Origin: CAYWMD01 sp964458575
GTDB taxonomy: Bacteria; Verrucomicrobiota; Verrucomicrobiia; Limisphaerales; JADLHS01
Length of the DNA stretch: 31,260 bases
NCBI GenBank assembly: GCA_964458575.1
Contig: CAYWMD010000072.1
Coordinates: 1-31,260, forward strand
Reading direction: 5' to 3'
Below the pieces are notes generated by a model. That model made no database searches and was not told the origin of the DNA. It saw only the letters and a program-made list of their open reading frames with translations. A program made the translations under genes and the position numbers. Below, piece by piece: positions 1 to 8,602 of the stretch. The number at the start of each line of letters is the position of its first letter. Positions within the stretch are counted from its first letter, which is position 1.

Positions 1-1
1 G

Positions 2-2980
2 TCATTGGGCAACCCGCCCGAACTTCAAGTCCAGAATTTCACCATCGAAATGTGGCTCAAGCGTGCCAGCGACACGATCCTTTCCGAGACCGCCACCGAG
101 GCGGAGTTGTTCTGTTACGGTGGTGGCGGATATGGGTTTGGCCTGGACAGCGGCGGTAATTTGTTCCTGACCAGAGTTGGCGTTAACTCCGTGGGGGCCG
201 GCTCGGGCGTCACCGACACCAACTGGCATCACCTGGCCGTGACCAAAGCAGGGACGAGCGTGGTCTTTTACATTGACGGCGTGGCTTATCCGGCGCCGTC
301 TTACAATTCCACCTTCACTTTCTCAACCACGGTGGCAATCGGAGCCCGGGGCGACAATTTCGCGAGCAGCTTTCTTGGTTCGATTGACGAATCGTCATTT
401 TATGGACGCGCGCTGTCGGCGGGTGAAATCCAGGCCATTTACAACGCCAGCGTCTCTGGCAAATGCCTGCTGCCCCCGGCGATTGTCACGCACCCATCGG
501 ACAAAACCGCGGTGGTGGGCGATGATGTGATCCTCCAGGTGACCGCCACCGGTTCTTCGCCCTTGAGTTACCAGTGGAAATTCAATCAAACCAACCTCGC
601 CGGGGCGACGGCCGCGCTGCTGACACTGAACAACGTCCAGTTCTCCAACGCGGGCACTTATTCCGTGATCGTTTCCAATGGCGCCGCCTCGGTCTCCAGT
701 TCCAACGCGGTGCTGACAGTCAATCCGCCCCCGCCATGCACCGCTCCCTTGACCGGCCTGATCGGTTGGTGGCGCGGCGAAAGCAACGCTTTGGACTCCA
801 TCGGCACGAACAACGGGACGTTGACCAACCAGGCGGCCTACACCGGCGGCGAGGCGGGATCGGGATTTGCGTTCGACGGAACGACCGACGCCGTGCAGCT
901 TGGGAACTCGCCGCTGTTGCAACTCCAGAACTTCACGATTGAGGCGTGGATCAAACGCGCGAGCACCTCGCAGGTTTCGGGCAGCGCGGCGCAGGACGCG
1001 GTGTTTTTCAGTTACGGCAGCGGCGGATACGGTGTCGGTTTGACCTCCGCCGGAGTACCCTTGCTGACCCGGATTGGGGTGGACGCGCGGACCGCCGGTC
1101 CGGCGATCTCGGACACGAACTGGCACCATTACGCCGTGACCAAGGCGGGCACGTCCCTGATCTTTTTCGTGGATGGCGCGGCGTACCCGGCCTCCGCCTA
1201 CAGCGGTGTGTTCACCTTCAGTTCACCACCGGCCATCGGGGCGCGGGGAGACAACCAGGGCAACAGCTTCCTCGGCGCGATTGACGAGTTGAGCATTTAT
1301 AGCCGCGCCCTGACGACCAACGAAATTCAGGCCATTTACGACGCGAGAAAGTCCGGCAAGTGTGCGTTGCCGGTGGCACCAGTCATCGTAGCGCAACCGC
1401 CAAACACCAACGTGCTGGCCGGCAACAGCGCGTCGTTCTCGGTGCTGGCGGGCGGCTCGGTGCCGCTTGGGTATCAGTGGCGATTCAACGGGACGAACCT
1501 TGCCGGCAGAACGGACGCCACCCTCCTCCTGACCAACGCCCAGATCGGTCAAGCCGGCAGCTATTCGGTGGAGGTAACCAACGCGGCCGGAAAAGCCTCG
1601 AGCAGCAACGCCACGTTGACGGTGACGTTCCCCACGGCGATCATTCGCGCGGGGGCGACCAATGTGACGGCCGGTTGGCCGGTGACCGTGCCCGTGACGC
1701 TCGCCGCGAATGGCAATGAAAACGGCCTGGGCTTCAGCCTGAATTTCAACACGCAGCGGCTGGCCTTTGCCGGCGTTACGCTCGGCAGCGGCGCCGCCGG
1801 CGCGAGCCTGCTGCTGAACACCAGCCTGACTGCCACCGGGCGATTGGGAGTCGCGCTTGCGTTCCCGTTGCAGCAAACCTTCACCCCCGGAACCCAGGAG
1901 GTGGTTCGGATCAACTTCAATTCTCTGCCGGTGTTGGGCGCTTCCGCCGTCAACGCCACGAACAGTTTTGCCGACCTACCGGTGCTGCGTGAATTGTACG
2001 ATGCCCAACTCCAGACGCTGCCGGCCGGTTTCTCCAACGGCGTGGTCACGTTGTTGCCCACCGCGTATGAAGGCGACGTCTTCCCGCGGCCCGGCGGCAA
2101 TCAGACCGTGACCGCCACGGATTGGGCGCAGGCGGGCCGCTTCGTCGCGTGCCTCGATACCGCAGCGGCGGGCACGGAATTTCAGCGGGCCGACTGCGCG
2201 CCGCGGGCAACGGCGGGCGACGGCCAGTTGAAGGTGACGGATTTGGTGCAGGCCGGACGCTCCCTCGCGGGCTTGGACGCGTTGCTCGTGATCGGCGGGC
2301 CGACGAATGAAACGTTGGTCGCCGCCAGCAATGCGCCGGTCAGCCGGCAACTGCGGGTGATGAGCACCAACGTGCTTCAGAGCCAGAGCGCAATCGTCCC
2401 GGTTCTGCTCGAAGCGCAGGGCGACGAGAACGCGCTTGGATTCACCTTCCATTTTGACCCGTCGGTGTTTGCTTACGGAAATCTGACGCTGGGGAGCGGT
2501 GCGGCGGGAGCAAGTCTGATTGCGAACACCAGCCAGGCCGGCGCAGGGCAAGTCGGCGTCGTGGTCGCGCTGCCTGCGGCAACCACCTTTGGTGCGGGTT
2601 CACGGGAACTGGTGCAGATCAGCCTGGTGGCGTCGTCGGGTTCGGTCGGTCCGTCCGCCGTCAGTCTGACGGATGAGTTGGTCGCGCGGAGCGCGGCCGA
2701 TGTGCTGGCCGGCGAATTGCCGGTGAATTACATGAACGGTACAGTGACGATCGCGTCGCTGAATCCGCCCACGCTGTCCATCGCGCCATCGGGCACGAAC
2801 GTGATGCTTGCGTGGCCCTTGTGGGCGGCGGATTTCAACTTGCAAACGCTGGGCGGAACAAACGGCGTCCAGGGTGACTGGTCGAACCTGCCGGTCGCGT
2901 TGCAGACGAACGGTTCGACCGTGGAGGTCACTTTGCCGCTGGGTGTGGAATCCAGATTTTTCCGGCTGTTCCATCCTTGA
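2..2980 (+). CDS. Large secreted LamG / Ig-like / cohesin-like modular protein (5' end outside window)
   Basis: The frame is open to the left edge, and the first residues already lie inside a LamG (concanavalin A-like) domain, so the N-terminus and any signal peptide are missing. Numbering from base 5, the order is: LamG about 1-150, Ig-like about 159-239, LamG about 244-453, Ig-like about 458-541, cohesin-like about 546-686, a dockerin-like stretch about 688-762, a second cohesin-like domain about 781-917, and a C-terminal domain ending in FFRLFHP. The two LamG-Ig units are close copies (for example LQLQNFTIEAWIKRAS in the second matches LQVQNFTIEMWLKRAS in the first). Families of this kind are extracellular and bind carbohydrate or mediate adhesion in Planctomycetes and Verrucomicrobia. 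No catalytic domain is visible in the part present. The role in adhesion or polymer binding is inferred. Confidence 0.85.
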   Translation, partial: SLGNPPELQVQNFTIEMWLKRASDTILSETATEAELFCYGGGGYGFGLDSGGNLFLTRVGVNSVGAGSGVTDTNWHHLAVTKAGTSVVFYIDGVAYPAPSYNSTFTFSTTVAIGARGDNFASSFLGSIDESSFYGRALSAGEIQAIYNASVSGKCLLPPAIVTHPSDKTAVVGDDVILQVTATGSSPLSYQWKFNQTNLAGATAALLTLNNVQFSNAGTYSVIVSNGAASVSSSNAVLTVNPPPPCTAPLTGLIGWWRGESNALDSIGTNNGTLTNQAAYTGGEAGSGFAFDGTTDAVQLGNSPLLQLQNFTIEAWIKRASTSQVSGSAAQDAVFFSYGSGGYGVGLTSAGVPLLTRIGVDARTAGPAISDTNWHHYAVTKAGTSLIFFVDGAAYPASAYSGVFTFSSPPAIGARGDNQGNSFLGAIDELSIYSRALTTNEIQAIYDARKSGKCALPVAPVIVAQPPNTNVLAGNSASFSVLAGGSVPLGYQWRFNGTNLAGRTDATLLLTNAQIGQAGSYSVEVTNAAGKASSSNATLTVTFPTAIIRAGATNVTAGWPVTVPVTLAANGNENGLGFSLNFNTQRLAFAGVTLGSGAAGASLLLNTSLTATGRLGVALAFPLQQTFTPGTQEVVRINFNSLPVLGASAVNATNSFADLPVLRELYDAQLQTLPAGFSNGVVTLLPTAYEGDVFPRPGGNQTVTATDWAQAGRFVACLDTAAAGTEFQRADCAPRATAGDGQLKVTDLVQAGRSLAGLDALLVIGGPTNETLVAASNAPVSRQLRVMSTNVLQSQSAIVPVLLEAQGDENALGFTFHFDPSVFAYGNLTLGSGAAGASLIANTSQAGAGQVGVVVALPAATTFGAGSRELVQISLVASSGSVGPSAVSLTDELVARSAADVLAGELPVNYMNGTVTIASLNPPTLSIAPSGTNVMLAWPLWAADFNLQTLGGTNGVQGDWSNLPVALQTNGSTVEVTLPLGVESRFFRLFHP

Positions 2981-3219
2981 TCCAAAGACACGTGGCCTTC
3001 TCGTTAAATGGCATAACCCGGCCCGCAAATCCGAGCCCGCGGCGTTGGGGCGAACGATCGCCATCCATTTTTCTGTTGAAGATCAACCGCTACCCAAGCG
3101 CCGCCGACTTAAAATCCGAGAACAACGAAGGTCCATTGGTCCGATGCCGTTGGTTCGAGTCAACGTCAATTCAAGCGGCTGGCGCCGGCGAATCGAACCG
3201 CGGATGAACCGGCCGTAAC

Positions 3220-3822
3220 ATGACTGCGCCAGAGAATCTCATTTACACACTGCCGTCCATCGTCGAGCGGCTCGACCTCGCGAAGCTGTTTGCGAAAAGC
3301 TGGCCGCTCGAAGTGGAACTGGGTTGTGGTGATGCGTCGTTCATCGCCGAATATGCCGCGCGGCATCCGGAACGGAACTTCATCGGCGTTGAGCGCCTGC
3401 TGGGCCGCATCCGCAAGCTCGACCGCAAAGGCCGTCGCGCCGGATTAACCAATCTGCGCGGCGTGCGCATCGAGTCCTCCTACTTTCTCGAATATCTTCT
3501 GCCGCCGCACTCGGCCACCGCGATTCATGTCTATTTCCCCGACCCGTGGCCGAAGAAAAAGCATCGCAAGCACCGTTTGGTCAACGAACGCTTCTCCGAA
3601 CTCTGCCGCACCGCACTCGTGCCCGGCGGGTTGGTTTATCTGCGAACCGACGACGCAGATTATTTTGGGCAGATGCAGACGGCGTTTGCGGCAAACGCGG
3701 CGTTTCAACCCACCGAAACACCGCCGGACCTTGCGGGCGTTACCACGGATTTTGAAAAGGAATTCAACGCGCGGAATATTGAAACCCGCCGTGCGGCGTT
3801 TCGGCTGGAAATCAAAAATTAG
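3220..3822 (+). CDS. trmB: tRNA (guanine-N7-)-methyltransferase
   Basis: This 200-aa protein matches TrmB, the SAM-dependent enzyme that methylates G46 in the variable loop of tRNAs. The SAM-binding motif ELGCGDASF is at about residues 33-41, followed by an acidic GVER (56-59). The family signature FPDPWPKKKH is at 106-115, carrying the catalytic-region Asp and basic tRNA-contacting residues. A TDD motif lies near 148 and the C-terminal NIETRRAAFRLE-type segment is usual. Length is slightly below E. coli TrmB (239 aa), as expected for forms lacking the N-terminal extension. The ATG at 3220 gives a sensible start. It stands alone, with about 240 noncoding bases upstream and a convergent gene downstream. 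Confidence 0.93.
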   Translation: MTAPENLIYTLPSIVERLDLAKLFAKSWPLEVELGCGDASFIAEYAARHPERNFIGVERLLGRIRKLDRKGRRAGLTNLRGVRIESSYFLEYLLPPHSATAIHVYFPDPWPKKKHRKHRLVNERFSELCRTALVPGGLVYLRTDDADYFGQMQTAFAANAAFQPTETPPDLAGVTTDFEKEFNARNIETRRAAFRLEIKN

Positions 3823-3836
3823 TTGTCCCCGGGAGG

Positions 3837-3856
3837 CACGCGGAAGCGTGAACTCC
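3837..3856. repeat. REP-like palindromic repeat between convergent genes
   Basis: CACGC (3837-3841) and GCGTG (3846-3850) form a perfect 5-bp hairpin with a GGAA loop, and the right arm continues into GCGTGAACTCC (3846-3856). The same 11 bases occur at 18942-18952 inside another palindromic element. It fills the 37-base gap between the stops of trmB and the convergent membrane-protein gene. No T-run follows on either strand, so it reads as a dispersed repeat rather than a classic terminator. Confidence 0.5.
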
Positions 3857-3859
3857 GGC

Positions 3860-4297
3860 TCACACGTCAATCACCGGCCCGTTGCCGTCTTTGCGATCCG
3901 ATTCCGGCGGGCGATTGCCGCCGCGGCGGAACGTCACCCGCGCCTTGCTCGTCCCGGTGAGAATGTTCAGCGCCACCGAAACCACGCTGATGATCAACGA
4001 CCCGACGAGCGCGTCTCCAAAACTATCCACGACGAAATGCGGGTGGAGCAGCACGCCGACGAAGTAAAGCAGCAGCATGTTGATGACGAGGGTGAACAAC
4101 CCGAGCGTCAACATCAGCAAGGGCAGCGCGATCAGCATCAGGATGGGCCGGATAAAGGCGTTGAGGATGCCCAAAACCAGCGAGGTGACGAATGGAATCC
4201 AGAGGTTGTTATCCTGAAAATGGATGCCGGGCACGACGTTCACCGCCACCAACACCGCCAGCGTGGTGATGATCCACGTCTGAACGAACTTCTTCAT
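3860..4297 (-). CDS. Phage holin family 4-like small membrane protein
   Basis: This protein of about 145 aa (from MKKFVQTW) has four hydrophobic segments and the pattern of the YvlD / Phage_holin_4_2 family (Pfam PF04020). The first helix starts right after MKK. A PGIHF loop follows, then a conserved NAFIRPIL segment, a helix containing LTLGLFTLVINMLLL, a loop holding DSFGDALVGSLIIS, and a basic hydrophilic tail. The family sits in the inner membrane; despite the name most members are chromosomal and not lytic, and their function is poorly known. I chose the start at 4297 because the N-terminal Lys-rich start immediately precedes helix 1. An upstream ATG at 4318 would add seven residues. The next gene upstream on this strand is manA. 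Confidence 0.8.
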   Translation of the reverse strand: MKKFVQTWIITTLAVLVAVNVVPGIHFQDNNLWIPFVTSLVLGILNAFIRPILMLIALPLLMLTLGLFTLVINMLLLYFVGVLLHPHFVVDSFGDALVGSLIISVVSVALNILTGTSKARVTFRRGGNRPPESDRKDGNGPVIDV

Positions 4298-4369
4298 GCC
4301 GGGCTTCTGCTCTTGCATTGCGAAGCCAACATGGGCCAGACCCTTGCCGAAAACAAGCGGCAAACCAAA

Positions 4370-5341
4370 TCAACCGGCTGCCACGCGCAGCAACGTCGTC
4401 GCGGTGCGTGCCTGCAGCACGGTGCCAACGAGGGACGCGGGCACCAGGCACGTCTCGCCGGCCGCGCGCTCGACCCTGCCGGTGCGGCTCGCCACGATGA
4501 GGTCGCCGCTTACGCAGGCGACGATTTGCATCCGGCCGGGTTCGAGCCGTGACTCGGTGCCGGCGGTCAATTGCATCGCCTCCACCGTGAACAGCGGATC
4601 GCACACGAGCGGGCGCACTTTCACCGGGTCATCGCCGGCAAACGCACTCCGGACCGGGGCGGGCTCGAAGTCATTGAAATCAATGCTCGCCAGTGATTCG
4701 GCGATGTGCAATTCGCGCGGTTTCGCATCGAGTCCCGCCCGGTTCCAATCGAACAGGCGATAAGTGGTGTCCGAGTTTTGCTGAATTTCAAAAATCACGA
4801 GGCCCGCGCCGATGGCATGGACCCGGCCGCTGGGGAGGAACATCGCGTCACCGGCGCGAACACGCACGCGATGAAAACAATCAGCGACCGACCGTTCGCG
4901 GAGCTTGCGCTCAAATTCTTCGCGGGTGACCCCGTGTTTGAGCCCGACGAAGATTTGGGCGTTGGGGGCGGCGTCGGCGATGTACCACATTTCCGTTTTG
5001 GGTTCACCGCCCAGCACGGCCGCCTTGTGCGAGGGCGGGTGGACCTGCAACGAGAGATCGGTTTGCGCATCCAGGATTTTTACGAGCAACGGGAAGCGGC
5101 CGTTCTGCGGCGGCACTCCGCCGAGCAAATCGGCCGGCCGATTTTTGACAAGCCAGTGCAGGTGCTGGCCGGCCAGCGGGCCGTTGGTGATGACGCTGGC
5201 ATCGCCCGGGCGATCACTGATCTCCCACGACTCACCGATCGGCACGTCGGGTGGGAGGCGTTTGGCAAAGAGCCGTGCGAGGTTCCGTCCGCCCCAGATG
5301 CGCTCTTTGTAAATGGGTTGGAAAGTCAGCGGGTAAAGCAT
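4370..5341 (-). CDS. manA: Mannose-6-phosphate isomerase, class I
   Basis: This 323-aa protein is a type I phosphomannose isomerase, a zinc enzyme that interconverts fructose-6-phosphate and mannose-6-phosphate and so feeds GDP-mannose and polysaccharide synthesis. Features seen: the N-terminal YKERIWGG motif (11-18), GESWEIS (36-42), and zinc-site residues Q99 and H101 in SLQVHPPSH, E117 in KTEMWY, and H175 in the SGRVHAIGAG segment. The downstream EIQQNSDTTYRLFDWNR motif is typical. The C-terminal part is a second cupin-like domain. I chose MLYPLTFQPIYKE as the start because the 17 residues upstream look unconserved. The length matches the short bacterial form. It is followed on the same strand by the holin-like gene. 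Confidence 0.9.
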   Translation of the reverse strand: MLYPLTFQPIYKERIWGGRNLARLFAKRLPPDVPIGESWEISDRPGDASVITNGPLAGQHLHWLVKNRPADLLGGVPPQNGRFPLLVKILDAQTDLSLQVHPPSHKAAVLGGEPKTEMWYIADAAPNAQIFVGLKHGVTREEFERKLRERSVADCFHRVRVRAGDAMFLPSGRVHAIGAGLVIFEIQQNSDTTYRLFDWNRAGLDAKPRELHIAESLASIDFNDFEPAPVRSAFAGDDPVKVRPLVCDPLFTVEAMQLTAGTESRLEPGRMQIVACVSGDLIVASRTGRVERAAGETCLVPASLVGTVLQARTATTLLRVAAG

Positions 5342-5479
5342 GGGCGTGTGCTGATTGCCTTGGGGTGATTGTCGTTTGACGCACCGAGCCAAGATAATGA
5401 CGTCATCGCAACTAAGCTGCTGTGATTTGCCATGCCCTCACCGCCATCCCATTGGAGACCTGCCGGAACCGCGGTGGCT

Positions 5480-6589
5480 TCACGCGGGCGGCGGTGCTCC
5501 GATGGCCGGCGCCGCAACCATCGCTGCGGCCGAAAGCGGCGGGTCGGCGGATCTCGGCGCGGCCGGGATGCCGACGGGCGCACGCTTGGAGGGTTTTCTG
5601 GGTGATTCCGCCTTTTCGGCGCGGACCGGCTTTTCCAAGAAATGACCGTGGGCGCGGAACTTTTCGTAACGTTGCTTGAGACGTTCTGCCGGCGGCAGAG
5701 CCAGAACTTCGGTCAGATGCTTCAGCAGATGTTGCTTGAGCGTTTTGGCGATGGCCGCCGGGTCGTTATGCGCGCCGCCGATCGGTTCGGGGATGATTTC
5801 ATCCACGAGCTTGAGTTCGAATAAATCCTTGGCCGTGATTTTCAGCGCTTCGGCGGCCTTGGCCGCAGCGGCGCGATCCTTCCACAGAATCGCGGCGCAA
5901 CCTTCCGGGCTGATCACGGAGTAATAGGCATTTTCCAGGATCAAAACCCGATCGGCGACGCCGATGCCGAGCGCACCGCCGGAACCGCCTTCGCCAATGA
6001 CCACCGCGATGATGGGCACTTCGAGCAGGGTCATGTCACGCAGATTGACGGCGATGGCTTCGGCGATGTGCCGTTCCTCCGCACCGATGCCGGGATACGC
6101 CCCCGCGGTGTCAATGAGTGTGATGATCGGCAGGCCGAACTTGTCCGCGAGCCGCATGAGGCGCATGGCTTTGCGGTAACCCTCGGGATGGGCGGAGCCG
6201 AAGTTGCGCAGGATGTTTTCCTTAGTCTCGCGGCCCTTTTGCGTGCCGATGACGAGGACCTTGTTATCGCCCAGTTTCGCGAAGCCGCCGACGATGGCGC
6301 GGTCCTCGGCGTAAAGCCGGTCGCCGTGCAGTTCGCTGAAGTCGCTGAAGGTCGAATGCAAATAATCGAGCGTGTAAGGCCGCCGGGGATGACGGGCGAG
6401 TTGCACGCGTTGCCAGGCGTTGAGGTTGGAGAAAATGTGCCGGCGGGTTTCCTCCAGCTTCCTTTCGATGAGCTTGATTTCGTCCTCGAAGCTTACGCCC
6501 AACGAGTGCTTCTCGGGATGACGTTTAAGTTCCTCGAGCTTGTTTTGCAGTTCGATAATCGGCTTTTCGAAATCGAGCTGGTGTTTCAT
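5480..6589 (-). CDS. accA: Acetyl-CoA carboxylase carboxyltransferase subunit alpha
   Basis: AccA pairs with AccD to transfer the carboxyl group from biotin carboxyl carrier protein to acetyl-CoA, the first step of fatty acid synthesis. Seen: the N-terminal helical region (1-60), LHGDR (87-91), TAGAYPG (161-167), the oxyanion-forming glycine run GEGGSGGALGIG (199-210) and SVISPEGCA (224-232), all expected for the family. The core ends near residue 318, close to the E. coli length of 319. A 51-residue tail rich in Pro, Ala, Lys and Arg follows, which is unusual and probably disordered. accD is not in the window. The gene is preceded, 55 bases upstream, by a rho-independent terminator at the end of a structured region, which may regulate it. 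Confidence 0.95.
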   Translation of the reverse strand: MKHQLDFEKPIIELQNKLEELKRHPEKHSLGVSFEDEIKLIERKLEETRRHIFSNLNAWQRVQLARHPRRPYTLDYLHSTFSDFSELHGDRLYAEDRAIVGGFAKLGDNKVLVIGTQKGRETKENILRNFGSAHPEGYRKAMRLMRLADKFGLPIITLIDTAGAYPGIGAEERHIAEAIAVNLRDMTLLEVPIIAVVIGEGGSGGALGIGVADRVLILENAYYSVISPEGCAAILWKDRAAAAKAAEALKITAKDLFELKLVDEIIPEPIGGAHNDPAAIAKTLKQHLLKHLTEVLALPPAERLKQRYEKFRAHGHFLEKPVRAEKAESPRKPSKRAPVGIPAAPRSADPPLSAAAMVAAPAIGAPPPA

Positions 6590-6643
6590 GCAGTTCGGAG
6601 GGTAATCGGACGCGGGAGCGGAGGCAATGTTGAATTCAGGTAT

Positions 6644-6675
6644 AAAAACCGGGGCCGGACTTGCGTCCGGCCCCG
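6644..6675 (-). terminator. Strong rho-independent terminator (minus strand)
   Basis: GGGGCCGGA (6651-6659) pairs perfectly with TCCGGCCCC (6666-6674) around a six-base loop, and C6650/G6675 extend the stem to 10 bp. Read on the minus strand, the stem is followed at once by GG and five Ts (6648-6644), the classic intrinsic terminator shape. It lies 55 bases before the accA start codon and about 350 bases after the zwf stop, so it ends either a separate small transcript or an accA leader. Confidence 0.8.
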
Positions 6676-6796
6676 CGATGACGAGGTTTATACGCCTTCA
6701 CCGAGGCGCTCAGAAGGGCAGCACGGTCAACTTGGAGGGACGCTGTTCGCACCGTGCTGCGAGCAAAACCTCTATGCCAACCCTAAACGAACAGCG
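6644..6796 (-). ncRNA. Candidate structured small RNA or attenuator leader upstream of accA
   Basis: On the minus strand, in 5'-3' order, I see: CGCTGTTCG (6796-6788); GAGGTTT (6772-6766); CAGCACGGT (6759-6751); CGAACAGCG (6749-6741), the exact complement of the first element; ACCGTGCTG (6727-6719), the exact complement of CAGCACGGT; a small CGCCT/AGGCG hairpin (6708-6693); AAACCTC (6689-6683), the exact complement of GAGGTTT; then the terminator. This makes a closed three-way junction with two internal stems. The stem loop could also pair with the upstream CGCTGTTCG as a pseudoknot or a competing fold. I do not recognise it as tmRNA, 6S, SRP or RNase P RNA. The 5' end is unknown. No credible protein is encoded here on either strand. 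Confidence 0.5.
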
Positions 6797-7024
6797 AAGC
6801 TTTGTCATATTCACTACATCAGACTGGTCGCTCGCGCGATTCGTTCAAAACATTTTCTGCGCCTGTTCAATCCCGCCACGTTGGTCACTGGTAGGAGGTT
6901 GCGTCGGGACGTGTAACTGAAAAGCGCGCGTGACCTTGCCGGGTGCAGTCGTTTGCGACTGATTCAGTTCGACATGGGCGATGCGATCTCCGCAGCGTCC
7001 GGGCCGGAACAGGCGCGAATCGGA
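6797..7024. other. Noncoding stretch between zwf and the structured region
   Basis: No credible coding frame is seen. The only clear structure is a perfect 6-bp hairpin CAGTCG/CGACTG with a TTTG loop (6946-6961), about 65 bases past the zwf stop on the minus strand; it could help end the zwf transcript but has no adjoining T-run. The promoter for the downstream structured RNA or accA should lie in this stretch, but I could not pick convincing -35 and -10 boxes. Confidence 0.4.
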
Positions 7025-8602
7025 TTACTTGATCGGTTGCGGATCGCGCCACACGTGGCCGCTTTGCGCCAGCAAATCCTCCGCCGCCACCGGCCCCCAC
7101 GTGCCCGCCGCGTAGAACTCCCGGTTTGACAGCGGCTTGCCGTCCCAACCTTTGCGGATCGAATCCACGATCTGCCACGCAGTTTCCACTTCGTCGCGCC
7201 GGATGAACAATGTCGCGTCGCCGGCCATGGCTTCCAGCAACAACCGCTCGTACGCTTCCGGTGTGTAAGCGCCGAATTCCGAGTCGTAGCTGAAATGCAT
7301 CCGCACGGGGCGCACGGCGACACTCGCACCGGGCACTTTTCCGTTGAAACGGAGCGAAATGCCTTCGTTGGGTTGGAGTCGCAGGGTGATGGCGTTGGGA
7401 TCGAGCTTCGGCCCGCAGGCCGCAGCGAACAGCACATGCGGCGTGGGCCGAAACTGGACGCGCACTTCGCTCGCACCCAGCGGCAGGCACTTGCCTGTGC
7501 GCAAATAAAACGGCACACCCGACCAGCGCCAGTTGTCCACGAACAGTTTCAACGCCGCGTAGGTTTCCACGTTCGAATCAGGCCGCACCTTCGGCTCCTG
7601 ACGGTAACCCGGCTGCGGCTGCCCATCCACCACGCCTGCGAAATATTGCCCGCGGACCACCTGCCGGGCCACGTCATCGGGCGTGAGCGGACGGATGGAC
7701 TTGAGCAGCTTCACCTTCTCATCGCGAATGGCTTCGGCTTCCAACGAAACCGGCGGCTCCATCGCCACCAGCGACAATACCTGGAGCATGTGATTTTGCA
7801 CCATGTCGCGCAACGCGCCGGCTTCCTCGTAGTAACCGCCCCGTGCGCCGACGCCCAGCTTCTCGCTCACGGTGATCTGCACGTGATCCACCGACTCGCG
7901 GGTCCAGAGCCGCTCGAAAATCGAATTCGAAAAGCGGAACATCAAAATGTTCTGGACCGTCTCCTTGCCCAGATAGTGATCAATGCGGCAGACCTGTTGT
8001 TCGTGCGCGTACCGGGTCAGTTCGTGGTTCAGTGCGCGCGCCGAGGCCGCATCGTGGCCGAACGGCTTTTCGACGACGAGCCGTTGCCAGCCGTCGCCGT
8101 TGCGTTGCAGCAATTTTGCCCGGTGCAATTGCTCGGCGACCGTGCTGAACTGGCTGGGCGAGATGGCGAGGTAGAACAGCAAATTGTTCCGCAGCGCCGG
8201 GTTGCCCAAACCGCCGAGTTTTTGCTCCAGTTTTTGGTATGCCGCGGCATCGGTTAGATCGCCCACGCAATAGGAGACGTTGGCCGCGAACTCGCGCCAG
8301 ACGGCTTCGTCCACGGGTTTGGTGCGCGAGAATTGATCCAGTTCAGCCCGCAGTTCGGTCCGCCACGAGTCGTCCGTTTTCTCGCGCCGCGCAAAGCCGA
8401 TGACCCGGAAGGCCGGCGGCATCTGCCGGTCCTTGCAGAGATGGTAAAGCGCCGGGATGAGTTTGCGCGCGGTCAAATCGCCGCTGGCGCCGAAGATGAC
8501 GATGGCACAGGGCTCGACCGCCTTGCGGCCCGCGTCCAGGCGGCACGCCATGAGTTCGTCGAGATGTTCGGGCGTGTTCACCGGCGCAGCATGGCGCATC
8601 AC
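7025..8602 (-). CDS. zwf: Glucose-6-phosphate 1-dehydrogenase
   Basis: This 525-aa protein catalyses the first step of the oxidative pentose phosphate pathway, oxidising glucose-6-phosphate with NADP+ (or NAD+) to 6-phosphogluconolactone. The nucleotide-binding GASGDLTARKL motif is at 38-48, EKPFG at 178-182, and the family active-site signature RIDHYLGKE at 206-214, with the catalytic His in the following lid region. The long C-terminal beta-plus-alpha domain is complete. The first ATG gives a slightly long N-terminus; a second ATG follows directly and a third lies at residue 18. It is divergent from the ABC ATPase gene, with under 100 bases between the starts. Neither gnd nor pgl is in the window. 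Confidence 0.95.
   Translation of the reverse strand: MMRHAAPVNTPEHLDELMACRLDAGRKAVEPCAIVIFGASGDLTARKLIPALYHLCKDRQMPPAFRVIGFARREKTDDSWRTELRAELDQFSRTKPVDEAVWREFAANVSYCVGDLTDAAAYQKLEQKLGGLGNPALRNNLLFYLAISPSQFSTVAEQLHRAKLLQRNGDGWQRLVVEKPFGHDAASARALNHELTRYAHEQQVCRIDHYLGKETVQNILMFRFSNSIFERLWTRESVDHVQITVSEKLGVGARGGYYEEAGALRDMVQNHMLQVLSLVAMEPPVSLEAEAIRDEKVKLLKSIRPLTPDDVARQVVRGQYFAGVVDGQPQPGYRQEPKVRPDSNVETYAALKLFVDNWRWSGVPFYLRTGKCLPLGASEVRVQFRPTPHVLFAAACGPKLDPNAITLRLQPNEGISLRFNGKVPGASVAVRPVRMHFSYDSEFGAYTPEAYERLLLEAMAGDATLFIRRDEVETAWQIVDSIRKGWDGKPLSNREFYAAGTWGPVAAEDLLAQSGHVWRDPQPIK

Noticed and set aside
3095..3175. tRNA-Leu-like stretch upstream of trmB (anticodon-loop-like CTTAAAA and T-loop-like GGTTCGAGTC)
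   Set aside because: The anticodon stem has mismatches, the T stem is short by a base, and no acceptor stem or CCA end can be paired. At best it is a decayed remnant; most likely chance.
3179..3214. T-loop-like GGTTCGATTCG on the minus strand before trmB
   Set aside because: The flanking stem does not pair and the required upstream tRNA body would lie inside trmB.
6627..6920. Plus-strand open frame across the structured region before accA
   Set aside because: The product shows no family features, and the DNA is explained better by nested RNA stems and a minus-strand terminator.
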